A DNA stretch of 64,000 nt from an uncultured Candidatus Melainabacteria bacterium (GCA_934757255.1 CAKVLL010000001.1:1-64000), one strand, 5' to 3'. Counted from the first letter of the stretch, positions 55,901 through 63,537 are shown. Notes: a model not told the origin generated them from the letters alone. Translations and numbers: made by a program.

Positions 55901-57282
55901 CTTCCCAAAGTGGACGTGAAACAAGATTGAACATGCTTAAATCTCATGGCGAAATTGATTTATTAAAAGACGATTTGAAATTTAAAGATTTAATAATAAA
56001 AACACAAAATCCAACTGACGCAAGAATTTTTAATATAATTTTCAGAAAACCAAATATAAAACAAGGTCAATTCACATCAGATTTAAAATTCAATGGTAAA
56101 GCTTCTGCGCCAAAACTTATTGGTTCTTTTCACATTTTTGAAACTGACATTCCTTTTTTAGATACGACGATGAAAAATATTACGTTCTTATTTAAAGATA
56201 AAACTATTGATATTTATTCCATTGGCGAAGTCTTAGGTAATGATGTAAAAATTCAAGCGGTTTTACGGAATAAACTTACTCCTCCTTATTATGTTGAAAA
56301 AGCAGTTCTTAATACAAAACTTTTAGATTTAAACCATATTACTAATTTAATAAAACTTTCACAAGTTGATAACAATCAAAATTTAGATTCTTTAGAAGAA
56401 TTTGATTTAACATCTATTGTTATCAGAAACTTAAAAATGAACGCTGATAGTATTCACCTTAGAAATATTATTGCAGAAAATTTTGAAGCAAATGCTTCTT
56501 TAAATGAAAAACAAATTTTCAATGTTCATAATTTTAAATTTGATATTGCAAACGGAACATTAGGCGGTAATTTTAATTATAATCTTAAAAACAACAATAC
56601 AGGCTTGAAGATTAAAGCTCGTGATATTGATGCAAACGATTTATCTATCGCCCTATTTGATTTGCAGAACCAAATTTATGGTGACTTAACAGGTGATATA
56701 ACACTATCTTGTAATGGAACAAATTTCGATAAATGCATGCAAACGCTTAATGGAAGTACAAACTTTAGCGTTGCAAACGGCAGAATGCCAAAACTTGGTT
56801 CTTTGGAATACTTGCTAAAAGCCGGAAACTTAGTTAAAGGCGGTTTAACAGGCGTTTCAATTAACAGCGTTATAGATATTATTACACCATTAAAAACAGG
56901 TAATTTCTCTGATATCATTGGCGATATTAAAATCAAAGACGGTATTGCGAAAGATATAGAAATCACAACTCGCGGCAAAGACTTAAGTTTATTTATAAGT
57001 GGTAACTACAATTTTTCGAACTCTAATGCGGAAATGGAAGTTTTAGGACTTTTATCAAAAAAAATCTCTACAATGTTTGGTCCTTTGGGGAATGTATCTT
57101 TAAACACTTTATTTAATGTCATTCCTGGGATTGATTTAACCAAAGAAACTAAAGTATTAGAACATATAAATAAAATTCCGGGAATTGAACTTTCTAATAA
57201 AGCTTATCGTAAATTTGTTGCCGAAATCAAAGGTAACATTAACGGAGATAATTATGTTACAAGCTTTAAATGGATAAATTAA
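52939..57282 (+). CDS. AsmA/TamB-superfamily envelope protein (second paralogue)
   Basis: The protein has 1447 residues with one N-terminal membrane helix (YIVLIFGIYAFWIGGVPVIF) and a very long periplasmic beta-rich region. The AsmA-like start (LRLLPLLSGRVHVNSIYIDNL) and repeated strands through the middle match large AsmA/TamB/YhdP-like proteins, which span the periplasm as lipid conduits. The C-terminal 200 residues (NGRMPKLGSLEYLLKAGN to FKW) parallel those of the 1870-5004 paralogue. It has a promoter close against the start and no clear ribosome site. It is one of the two largest genes here and a likely partner in outer-membrane lipid supply. Confidence 0.8.
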   Translation: MRQLFNKYIVLIFGIYAFWIGGVPVIFSKMLPFVCENISANNDFNIEILNPKLKLNILPKANFSTSKIIIEDKINQDTVVLDNLKIDLRLLPLLSGRVHVNSIYIDNLLIKASIKKNIELDKNFFKILNNTKIKCNSFCLNEFSVILSPQNVKKPIIYTGNNVLFKRNSRYLKVNADTKFYINNSTSFATIKLFLPRNNDINRSIVDIKISNLDLNPVGDYLKQYLPQDLIDTKGIINIFVNKNRLNAELKNCAILMKDSAKSMIFPELLKIDADFNLTSKIINFNSVNINSKNIHAVLNGSFSNYLDKTLSAINLNVQLDKSHVEDIVDMLPPIVVEEFNVYKLKKYKFFGNAIGNFTIKGDIYEPDINGDIFIENGILTKPIPNAKGATVKLNFTGRYINFDVFVPAGGTEKVWVKGGVELYNVKYSDMHIWSTKNVNLATAEEKIIPIHEILNFVIGPVPIMDVKGLGNIDIYVKGNRKNPHVWGDLNFRNVKTFFNEIPNLVLTDAEATLKFDDENATFITKKGLVNGKDISINGTCNLYGKFDFDVNTKNQEIAYLFNAIQTATMIDDVKAMLPKLDAMEGLIDLQLKVYGAVKDIEDLAFNKNFFTKGQIKLLGNKFAIQGIEVRNTKGVLNFDGQNASADVSSFIGDSSLSAKATVKNNFVDANISIPKLNLNDLTPKKSDLQNDIGNIFVNVAAKYKGKLDPIELNRMSFVAKILGVAPNNKLKISNGTVTLNNDKLKISNIHGNLADSQFNINLDVGNVTGKPHINGIIGLKAFDLSCINTLSEYSIIPKDIKNTLNKIKFNEGKKINLNAKINHNRINAYTDLGGLSFVYTPLELPVKIINGSLIMRNNGLRLNKINLLADNMPILADGEIYDLFNKQNFNLYFNSKPRQDFIDKYINKNQIYPVKVKGDIVYSAKAKGILNDFDLKTNINMAKDSSIYHLGATVGDIENAIVLNLDTRVQNQNILKIKEFSYDKIVSSQSGRETRLNMLKSHGEIDLLKDDLKFKDLIIKTQNPTDARIFNIIFRKPNIKQGQFTSDLKFNGKASAPKLIGSFHIFETDIPFLDTTMKNITFLFKDKTIDIYSIGEVLGNDVKIQAVLRNKLTPPYYVEKAVLNTKLLDLNHITNLIKLSQVDNNQNLDSLEEFDLTSIVIRNLKMNADSIHLRNIIAENFEANASLNEKQIFNVHNFKFDIANGTLGGNFNYNLKNNNTGLKIKARDIDANDLSIALFDLQNQIYGDLTGDITLSCNGTNFDKCMQTLNGSTNFSVANGRMPKLGSLEYLLKAGNLVKGGLTGVSINSVIDIITPLKTGNFSDIIGDIKIKDGIAKDIEITTRGKDLSLFISGNYNFSNSNAEMEVLGLLSKKISTMFGPLGNVSLNTLFNVIPGIDLTKETKVLEHINKIPGIELSNKAYRKFVAEIKGNINGDNYVTSFKWIN

Positions 57283-57370
57283 ACGCTCTTATCAGCACTT
57301 CCGTCCGATAAAAATAAGCGCACGCAACCCCCTCTCCCTCAAGGCATTACTGTCCATGATAATTTTCATT

Positions 57371-57778
57371 AAAAGAACATCACTCGCGCCGCGAACGTGC
57401 AGCGATTAGCTGCGATAGTGAGCGAGAAGTGCAAGCTCTGCTTGCTACATCCATTTAGACCACAACCGTAAGGTTGTAGAAAACAGTGCGTAGAAAATGA
57501 AGAATTATTTTGAAATAAAAAAGTTTTTTGAAATGTCCTTTTCTTTCTCTTTTGTTGCGATAAAAAGATTTCTCACTTTACTTCCAAGTTGGTAAGTGTA
57601 CCTACAAGCTGAAAGTATTTACCCCAGAAAAGAACAAAAAGAAAGAGAAAACACGCTACCGCTTCCTACGCTCTTACGAGCGTTAGATAAAATGGATGAT
57701 TAGCAAGCAGAGCTTGCACTTCTCGCTCACTATCGCAGCTAATCGCTGCACGTTCGCGGCGCGAGTGTCGTTCAATTT
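57371..57778. repeat. MITE-like element with 67-bp perfect inverted arms
   Basis: Arms 57381-57447 and 57701-57767 are exact inverted copies of 67 bp, with further partial pairing on both sides (GAAC outside, ATCCATT inside). They enclose about 250 bp without an open frame, which itself holds a weaker nested inverted repeat (CTTTCTCTTTTGTT near 57544 and AACAAAAAGAAAGAG near 57632) and a small hairpin ACAACC/GGTTGT. The arms are more GC-rich than the surroundings. No target-site duplication is clear. It probably is a non-autonomous mobile element. Confidence 0.75.
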
Positions 57779-57919
57779 AAGTCTTAACTAAATTTTTGTA
57801 ATCTAGTTATGTTGATTTTATTCTATTTTAGAAAATTTTCTAAAAATTATAAGTTGAAAGTTGTTTTAAATATATTCAATGTCAAATAAGTTTCTAAAGA
57901 GCAATAATGCCCTAGGGAA

Positions 57920-57948
57920 TTACAAAAAAATTTTCTTTGTTGTAAAAT
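57920..57948 (+). promoter_or_regulatory. Promoter placed for a leaderless transcript
   Basis: TTACAA and TAAAAT are separated by 17 nt, and the -10 ends 7 nt before the ATG at 57956. No Shine-Dalgarno is present. Confidence 0.5.
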
Positions 57949-57955
57949 TCAATAT

Positions 57956-58291
57956 ATGAAAAAAGTTTTGAAAATATTATTTGTATTTTTAAGCTTCTTT
58001 TTCTTGCAAGGTGTAACGCAAAATATGCCTTCGCAAGATGTTTTTGATGCAATAAATTATATTCAAAACGACTATCAAAATATTGTTTTAACGTCCCAAA
58101 ATTTAAACCAAGACCTTATTATTACAAGCAAAAGTGATAATTCTTCGAATTTTACGTATGATGAAGATTTTGGACTTATTCAGAATAATAAAACAAATTC
58201 ATTTTCAAAAACAAATCCTCATTCTCAAAGAGGAAACATTCATAATTTATCAATCTATTTAAATTCAGCAATCTTTATTAGAGCACCGTAG
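57956..58291 (+). CDS. Small secreted hypothetical protein
   Basis: The protein has 111 residues. A signal peptide (KKVLKILFVFLSFFFLQGVTQ) is followed by a polar, Asn/Ser-rich region without cysteines. I recognise no family. It lies 44 nt upstream of the OadG-like gene, so it might be co-transcribed with it. The start codon sits 7 nt after a -10 box. Confidence 0.55.
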   Translation: MKKVLKILFVFLSFFFLQGVTQNMPSQDVFDAINYIQNDYQNIVLTSQNLNQDLIITSKSDNSSNFTYDEDFGLIQNNKTNSFSKTNPHSQRGNIHNLSIYLNSAIFIRAP

Positions 58292-58335
58292 TTTATTCCC
58301 TTTAGATAAAAATAGAATAATAAAGGAGAATAATT

Positions 58336-58581
58336 ATGGATTTAACATTATTAAAAGACGGTGTCTTTGTAATGGTTATTGGTATGGGTACTGTATTTAT
58401 TTTTCTAACAATTATGATTTTTGCAATGAATATTAATAGCAAAATTTTGCAAATTGTGAATAAATACTTCCCAGAAGAAATTCCGGAAGAAAAGAAACCA
58501 AGAAAGAACACCTCTAAAGATGAAGAAGCAATCGCATTAGCTATCGCTTGCGCGTTCGCTAATGCTAATAAACAAGCCTAA
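58336..58581 (+). CDS. OadG-family sodium-pump decarboxylase gamma-type subunit
   Basis: The protein has 81 residues. One membrane helix (VFVMVIGMGTVFIFLTIMIF) contains the GMGTVFIFL motif of OadG/MmdD, the small subunit that assembles Na+-pumping oxaloacetate or methylmalonyl-CoA decarboxylases. A charged linker (EEIPEEKKPRKNTSK) and an alanine-rich end (AIALAIACAFANANK) complete the family pattern. No alpha or beta decarboxylase subunit is in the window. AAGGAG lies upstream. A 39-residue membrane protein follows 14 nt later. Confidence 0.85.
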   Translation: MDLTLLKDGVFVMVIGMGTVFIFLTIMIFAMNINSKILQIVNKYFPEEIPEEKKPRKNTSKDEEAIALAIACAFANANKQA

Positions 58582-58595
58582 TATAGGAGGTTTTT

Positions 58596-58715
58596 ATGGA
58601 AAATGAAAATGAAACTTACAAAGAAGCGCATGGTTCTGGCTTTATAAGTACAATAGTATTTATGGTTGTGGCTGTCGGAGTTATGATGGCTTTAAGGTAT
58701 TTTCTACATTATTAG
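58596..58715 (+). CDS. 39-residue membrane protein downstream of OadG-like gene
   Basis: This short gene starts at an ATG with GGAGG 5 nt upstream and ends at the TAG at 58713. It encodes a charged N-terminus (MENENETYKEAHGSG) and a single membrane helix (FISTIVFMVVAVGVMMAL). The good ribosome site and close spacing suggest a real gene, perhaps an accessory of the Na+ pump. I know no named homologue. Confidence 0.65.
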   Translation: MENENETYKEAHGSGFISTIVFMVVAVGVMMALRYFLHY

Positions 58716-58720
58716 TTTAG

Positions 58721-58751
58721 AAATAGGGGCGGCTTTCAGCCGCCCCTATTT
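58721..58751 (+). terminator. Rho-independent terminator
   Basis: A perfect 14-bp stem (58721-58734 with 58738-58751) has a 3-nt loop. It lies just after the 39-residue gene and closes the OadG-like transcription unit. Confidence 0.75.
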
Positions 58752-58838
58752 ACTTTCCTAAAATCTTACCTAGTCGTATCATTGCTAACACACTTTGTTT
58801 AATGTATTCTTTATGTAAAGACTAATGAGGAGATGGCA

Positions 58839-60086
58839 ATGACAGTTATTGAAAAAATTAACGAAATAAATGATGCATTAAAAGAAATTTTTGATTTTAC
58901 ACAATCTAATGAAATAATAAAAACTGACTTTGATGAATACTTGGCAACAATTGGTGCTCGAAATATTTCTTTAAATCAAATGGAAAAAATATTTTTGCCA
59001 TATATTTTTGAACGTAAAATTCAAGGTAAATCAATCTTAGAAATGTATAAAGAGGAAAAAGGTTCAAAAGATATTATAGAAAAGCTTGCACAAGCCCAAA
59101 ACTCTATTTTTGAAATCAAAAAAATTCTTAAAAACGGATTTGAATTGTACAATTTGGTAAATGAAAAAACTTATAAAGTCCTTTCACTTACTAAAATGAC
59201 TAATTTTAGAGGAATTTATGCAGGACAATATATTGTAGCGAGAATTTTTGAGTTTGATGACAATGAATATTATGTAATAGAAATCTCAAGTGTTCTTTCT
59301 CATTCACAAAAAGAAGAAGCTTACAGATATGCAGTTATGAAACTTGTTAATTCTCCACGCTTGTTGTATTTGGACAATACTGAAAAAGAAAATGAAATTA
59401 AATCAACAATTGCGGATATGTACGCGAAATTTATTAAAACTTTTGATAAAGATTTAATTTTAACAACAAATAAACACGCTGACGATATTATTGGCGCGTT
59501 CAATGAAGGTGAAGATATCGATTTATCTGATAAAGGTTGTGACGTCAAGGAATTCAAGTTCTTCCACGTAAAAGAATTAGATAATAATTATTCAAACTTC
59601 TTGGAAAATTCTATGGGTGGTTTTTCTTCGCACAATGAAATTTATGATGTTGCAGTTATTTTTGATAAAGAAAATGGGCTTTATGCAATTCCTTTCTACG
59701 AAACGTTTTCTAAAATTTTCGAAAACAAAGACTCTGTAGAAAATGCAAAAGCTTGCGTAGAATACTTTTTGACAAACGATTCAATTCCAAATACTATTTT
59801 GGAAAGAGTTTCTACTCAATACCCTAATTTTATGGAAGTGATTAATGAAATTATGGGTACAAATTATACGTTTGAAGAAATGATTAAGACGTATAAATCA
59901 GAGTATTTAAATGGCAAGATTTATTCTTCCGCAACTGTATTATTCTGTTCAAAGGTATTCTCTGAAATCTTTGATTATATTTCAGAGCCAAAACCTCAAG
60001 CACCTGTAATCAACGAAAAAGTTGGCAGAAACGACCCTTGCCCTTGCGGTAGTGGTAAAAAATTCAAAAATTGCTGTGGAAAATAA
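58839..60086 (+). CDS. SEC-C motif protein of unknown function
   Basis: The protein has about 415 residues. The ATG at 58839 is preferred, with GAGGAG 6 nt upstream; another ATG at 58833 is too close to that site. The C-terminus carries a typical SEC-C zinc motif, RNDPCPCGSGKKFKNCCG, as at the end of SecA. The rest is helical and not recognised. SEC-C tails bind zinc and often accompany protein-handling or translocation-related proteins; no more specific role is visible. Confidence 0.7.
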   Translation: MTVIEKINEINDALKEIFDFTQSNEIIKTDFDEYLATIGARNISLNQMEKIFLPYIFERKIQGKSILEMYKEEKGSKDIIEKLAQAQNSIFEIKKILKNGFELYNLVNEKTYKVLSLTKMTNFRGIYAGQYIVARIFEFDDNEYYVIEISSVLSHSQKEEAYRYAVMKLVNSPRLLYLDNTEKENEIKSTIADMYAKFIKTFDKDLILTTNKHADDIIGAFNEGEDIDLSDKGCDVKEFKFFHVKELDNNYSNFLENSMGGFSSHNEIYDVAVIFDKENGLYAIPFYETFSKIFENKDSVENAKACVEYFLTNDSIPNTILERVSTQYPNFMEVINEIMGTNYTFEEMIKTYKSEYLNGKIYSSATVLFCSKVFSEIFDYISEPKPQAPVINEKVGRNDPCPCGSGKKFKNCCGK

Positions 60087-60103
60087 AAAGTTCTAAATAG
60101 CTT

Positions 60104-60141
60104 TAGGCATAGTATCTAAAAGCATACTATGCCTATTTTTT
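60104..60141 (+). terminator. Rho-independent terminator
   Basis: The 12-bp stem TAGGCATAGTAT / ATACTATGCCTA has an 8-nt loop and TTTTTT tail, directly after the SEC-C gene. Confidence 0.85.
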
Positions 60142-60440
60142 GTTACACAATATAAAACTCCAACGCTATTAAACATAACTAAACATTATTAAGTTTTTTA
60201 AACTTCTATAAAGATTTGTAAAAAAATAAGAAGAAACAGTTTACTTTTGTTATATAGTGTTGCAATAATGTAATTGTAAGAAGTATATATCACAAATCTA
60301 AAGCGTAAATACATGGAATGTATGTTTTGAGTAAGTGGAGCAAGCAAAGGATGCGAGCAAGCTTATGAAAAATATGTGGTAAATCGTTTAATAGGTCAAA
60401 GGGTAACGCTTGCTGTTTGATGGTGTATACGGAAAAGTCG

Positions 60441-60575
60441 ATAAGTGAATAGGTGAATGAGTGAATAAGTTCTTTATAGATTTATTTATAAAGACATATT
60501 CGTTCAGTATACCTAGTTACGAAAGAAAATTTAATATGAACTTATTCACATATTCACTTATTGACTCATTCACTT
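60441..60575. repeat. Heptad-built imperfect inverted repeat
   Basis: Arms of about 30 nt made of GTGAATR units lie at 60441-60472 and 60538-60575 and flank 65 nt. The inner 12 nt (GTGAATAAGTTC) match exactly, with a few mismatches further out. Confidence 0.5.
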
Positions 60576-60734
60576 CAAAGTACATATCAAGAAAGAGAGT
60601 ATAAACCAAAAGCCGTGAGTTTTCACAGGCTTAGTTGGGCTGAATTAAATTCTGATTTAATTCAGTCACAAGAGAAACTGTGCTTTTTTTAGGAATACAG
60701 AGATTAATAAAGAAAAAACGAGTAACATAGAAGG

Positions 60735-60753
60735 CTGCGCAAGGAGAGCGCAG
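60735..60753 (+). promoter_or_regulatory. GGA-loop hairpin, candidate CsrA site in flagellin leader
   Basis: The stem CTGCGC/GCGCAG closes a 7-nt loop AAGGAGA. A second GGA lies in the Shine-Dalgarno AAAGGAGAT at 60781. This arrangement matches the two-site CsrA control of the Bacillus hag leader. It is inference; no csrA gene is in the window. Confidence 0.5.
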
Positions 60754-60795
60754 TAATTAGAGTACGTATCGAGAGAAGAGAAAGGAGATCCAACT

Positions 60796-61791
60796 ATGAC
60801 ACTCACAATCAACACAAACATTTCGTCAATCATCACTCAAAGAAATTTGAACAATGCGACGAACAGCTTGAACCAATCTATAGAACGTATGACTACGGGC
60901 TATAAGATTAACCACGCAAAAGACAACGCTGCCGGTTATTCTATTTCAAACATGTGGAACACCCAATTAGGTTCTTTAGATGTTGCAGCTGATAACGCAG
61001 CTACAGGTTCTGACTTGTTGACAACCGCAGAACAAACTTACAGTTTGTTAACAGAACACTTGCAACGTATTAGAGATTTAACCGAACAAGCTGCTAACGG
61101 AACTTACGGTTCATCATCATTAAAAGCTATTCAATCAGAAGTTGTTGCAAGATTGCAAGAAATCAGCCGTATTGCAGCAAACTCAGAATTCAACGGTATT
61201 AAGCTAATGTCTTATACACAAGATGGTGATGGCACTGGAATCACAAAAGAAGGTATAAATCTTCAGGTTGGTTTATATGCAGATGACAACAGTGTGATTA
61301 ACTTAGATGTATCTTTATTTAAAGATGCCAGCGTTAAAGGATTGTTTAATAAAACAATGACAGGAATGGATAAAATAGAGGACTCATTAAAAGCAGCAAA
61401 TAATAATACAGCACCTGATTTAAAAACAGATGATGGTTTAGAAATTTTTGCAGCTGCTTGCTCAGGATTACAAAAGAAAGGTGATAAGTTTATATTGCAG
61501 GATGACAAAGACAATCAAGCAAATAAAATGTTAGCATATCTTGACGAAGCTATTAATGAAATTTCAAGAAGAACAACTGCAATTGGTGCTGCTCAAAACA
61601 GAGTAGATTCAGCTATTTCTGCAATTGATGTTCAATCACAAAATTTGACATCATCATTATCTACGCTTAGAGATACTGATGTAGCTGAAGAATCATCAAA
61701 TTATATTCAAGCACAAATCTTGCAACAAGCATCTGCTACATTATTAGCAACTGCTAACCAAACTCCAAGTATCGCATTGAACTTAATTTAA
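60796..61791 (+). CDS. fliC: Flagellin
   Basis: The protein has 331 residues with the conserved D0/D1 ends: INTNISSIITQRNLNNATNSLNQSIERMTTGYKIN at the start and DVAEESSNYIQAQILQQASATLLATANQTP at the end. The variable middle (about residues 145-240) is short. It forms the flagellar filament and, with its secretion system, indicates motility. AAAGGAGAT precedes the ATG. No other flagellar genes are in the window. A terminator follows. Confidence 0.95.
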   Translation: MTLTINTNISSIITQRNLNNATNSLNQSIERMTTGYKINHAKDNAAGYSISNMWNTQLGSLDVAADNAATGSDLLTTAEQTYSLLTEHLQRIRDLTEQAANGTYGSSSLKAIQSEVVARLQEISRIAANSEFNGIKLMSYTQDGDGTGITKEGINLQVGLYADDNSVINLDVSLFKDASVKGLFNKTMTGMDKIEDSLKAANNNTAPDLKTDDGLEIFAAACSGLQKKGDKFILQDDKDNQANKMLAYLDEAINEISRRTTAIGAAQNRVDSAISAIDVQSQNLTSSLSTLRDTDVAEESSNYIQAQILQQASATLLATANQTPSIALNLI

Positions 61792-61852
61792 GGTCAGGTG
61801 ATATATGGATAAAACTTATTATTCGTGTAAGTTTGTTGGTTAGGGTAATGTC

Positions 61853-61888
61853 AAAAGAGCGGATGAGTGAATGCTCATCCGCTCTTTT
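61853..61888. terminator. Bidirectional terminator
   Basis: A perfect 15-bp stem (61853-61867 with 61874-61888) with T-tract lies between flagellin and the convergent peptidase-like gene. Confidence 0.85.
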
Positions 61889-61905
61889 TAATATAAAAAA
61901 TTAAC

Positions 61906-62736
61906 CTATTTTTCTGTTGATTCAGAAAGAGTTTTCAAAATTGTATAAGAAGCATCCCAACCACTTACACCACCTGTAGTCTTAAATTGAGCGATATCTT
62001 TTGCTCTCAAAGCTTTATTTTTAGCTTGTTCTTTATTGAATTTTGCTAATTTTTTCTTGTTAGAATTTCTTTCTGTAACAATTGGAGTTGCATAAGCCAA
62101 AAAACTTCTGTATTCTTGGCAACCATAACCTGTTTTTACTCTTGAAGGATAATTATATGTCATATAATCATAAACATTCATCGCTCTTTCTGTATTAGAA
62201 GGTTTTCCTTGCAAAGCTTCTAGAGTTGAACCTGGTCTTTTTGTAATTACAACAATCATCGCTAATGGATTATAATTAGTCTTTGCCAATAAATCTACAC
62301 CTGTAATATCAGCAGTTTTTTCATCACTTAAACTTGTTTTGTTAGCCAAAAATTCACTATTTGCCGCTGTTGAAATAATATTTTCAGAACTCAATTTACT
62401 TGTAATAGCATTTTTAGCAGCGTTTCTCATTTGATTTTTTGAATATGTTCCATTAATAATATGTCCCATTTCGTTCGCTATAACTGCTGCAACTTCACTA
62501 TCGTTTCCGGCATAAGTTAAATCTGTGCTTGAAATTTGAATTACATTTGTTAATGAAGTGTTGGAATTATCCGCAGCACCGTTTACAACTTTAAATGTAG
62601 TTTTTGCAGGCAATGCGTTTTTTGTAATAATTGTTTTACCTACAGTTGCTACTCTGTCTGCAGCATTCCAACTAGCCGCAAAAGCAGGAGATAGCATTAA
62701 TGCAAATGTAAACATTGAAACTATAATTTTTTTCAT
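61906..62736 (-). CDS. M48-like secreted protein with altered zinc motif
   Basis: The protein has 276 residues. A signal peptide (KKIIVSMFTFALMLSPAFA) is followed by an M48-like core. The usual HExxH helix reads NEMGH (Asn88 to His92), so the first zinc histidine is replaced by asparagine through AAC, one base from CAC. A downstream DEKTADITGVDLL segment corresponds to the usual third-ligand region. The protein is therefore probably a pseudo-peptidase or has altered metal use. AGGAGG precedes the ATG. The C-terminal half is basic and not recognised. Confidence 0.75.
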   Translation of the reverse strand: MKKIIVSMFTFALMLSPAFAASWNAADRVATVGKTIITKNALPAKTTFKVVNGAADNSNTSLTNVIQISSTDLTYAGNDSEVAAVIANEMGHIINGTYSKNQMRNAAKNAITSKLSSENIISTAANSEFLANKTSLSDEKTADITGVDLLAKTNYNPLAMIVVITKRPGSTLEALQGKPSNTERAMNVYDYMTYNYPSRVKTGYGCQEYRSFLAYATPIVTERNSNKKKLAKFNKEQAKNKALRAKDIAQFKTTGGVSGWDASYTILKTLSESTEK

Positions 62737-62764
62737 AAACCCTCCTTTTTTCTAAAATATTGTA

Positions 62765-63364
62765 TCACCAATTTTTACTAAAATAATCTTCTACAATTCC
62801 ACAAATTATATGCCCTGCTGCTATATGCAGTTCTTGAATATTGTTTGTGACATCAGACGGAGCTTTAAAAATGACATCTGCATATTCCACTATTTCTCCA
62901 CCATTTTTTCCCGTAAACGCAATAGTAATAATTCCTTTACTTTTAGCTACCTTAAATGCCTCTATAATATTTTGCGAATTGCCGGATGTTGAAATTCCTA
63001 CAATAGCATCACCCTTTTTACCAATAGCTTCTATCTGTCTGGAAAAAACAAATTCTTGACCATAATCGTTACCAATTGCCGTAAGAGAAGATGTGTTACA
63101 TGTCAAACTATGAGCAGCAAGCGGCCTTCTATCCAATTTATACTTCCCCATAAGTTCCGCTGCCAAGTGTTGCGAATCAGCAGCTGAACCACCATTCCCA
63201 CAAAAAATAACTTTATTGCCATTTTTAAGAGTCTCAATCCACAGATTTGCAATTTGTTTCAATATAATTGCTTGCTCCTTAAGCCTCAAAAAATTATCAA
63301 CAATAATATCAATTTCTAAATTTATTCTTTGCACAACACTCTCCCTAACAGCATAACTTTCCAT
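62765..63364 (-). CDS. gmhA: Phosphoheptose isomerase
   Basis: The protein has 199 residues from the ATG at 63364; a longer frame to 63460 has a hydrophobic extension unlike the family, so the shorter start is preferred, although no ribosome site is obvious. SIS-domain motifs are CGNGGSAADSQHLAAEL, TSSLTAIGNDYG and GISTSGNSQNIIEAF. It converts sedoheptulose-7-phosphate to heptose-7-phosphate, the first step toward ADP-heptose. The kinase of the next step is at 9777-10790. It points to heptose in the LPS core. Confidence 0.92.
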   Translation of the reverse strand: MESYAVRESVVQRINLEIDIIVDNFLRLKEQAIILKQIANLWIETLKNGNKVIFCGNGGSAADSQHLAAELMGKYKLDRRPLAAHSLTCNTSSLTAIGNDYGQEFVFSRQIEAIGKKGDAIVGISTSGNSQNIIEAFKVAKSKGIITIAFTGKNGGEIVEYADVIFKAPSDVTNNIQELHIAAGHIICGIVEDYFSKNW

Positions 63365-63460
63365 AATTTTAACATAGATAAAATTTATTATATAGTTTTT
63401 TGATAAGTCATAATTACATATTTGAACACAAAAAATAATTAAAATTAAACCCTTATACAC

Positions 63461-63489
63461 TTCACAAAACTAATAAAATATGCTATTAT
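63461..63489 (+). promoter_or_regulatory. Promoter of the pilin-like gene
   Basis: TTCACA and TATTAT are separated by 17 nt, each one base from consensus. The predicted leader is about 40 nt and carries TAGGAGAG before the ATG. Confidence 0.65.
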
Positions 63490-63537
63490 AAAGGTGTTCA
63501 CAATGCATAATTTAAACACAATTAGGAGAGCTTTTTT

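Larger units (their letters stand above)
57283..57955. other. Gene-free interval with large inverted repeat
   Basis: No gene is seen in these 673 bases. Most of it is the element at 57371-57778; the remainder is AT-rich spacer and the promoter of the next gene. A half copy of a CCCCTCTCCCTCAAGG-type repeat lies at about 57330. Confidence 0.6.
60142..60795 (+). promoter_or_regulatory. Long leader/upstream region of flagellin
   Basis: No gene is seen in these 654 bases. A plausible promoter is TTGCAA at 60260 with TATATA about 18 nt later, which would give a leader of about 500 nt. The region holds an imperfect inverted repeat built of GTGAATR heptads (60441-60472 with 60538-60575), a GCCGTGA-TCAC-A-GGC hairpin at about 60612, an 11-bp hairpin at 60640-60665 followed by a T-run at 60684, and a GGA-loop hairpin listed separately. 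It did not match known riboswitch cores that I could check. Post-transcriptional control of flagellin is likely. Confidence 0.5.

Noticed and set aside
60437..60444. GTCGATAA as a flagellar sigma-28 -10 box
   Set aside because: No TAAA-type -35 element lies at the required distance upstream.
60600..60700. Cyclic-di-GMP riboswitch before flagellin
   Set aside because: The conserved GCAAAGCC-type and CACGCACAGGGCAAACC-type segments are missing.
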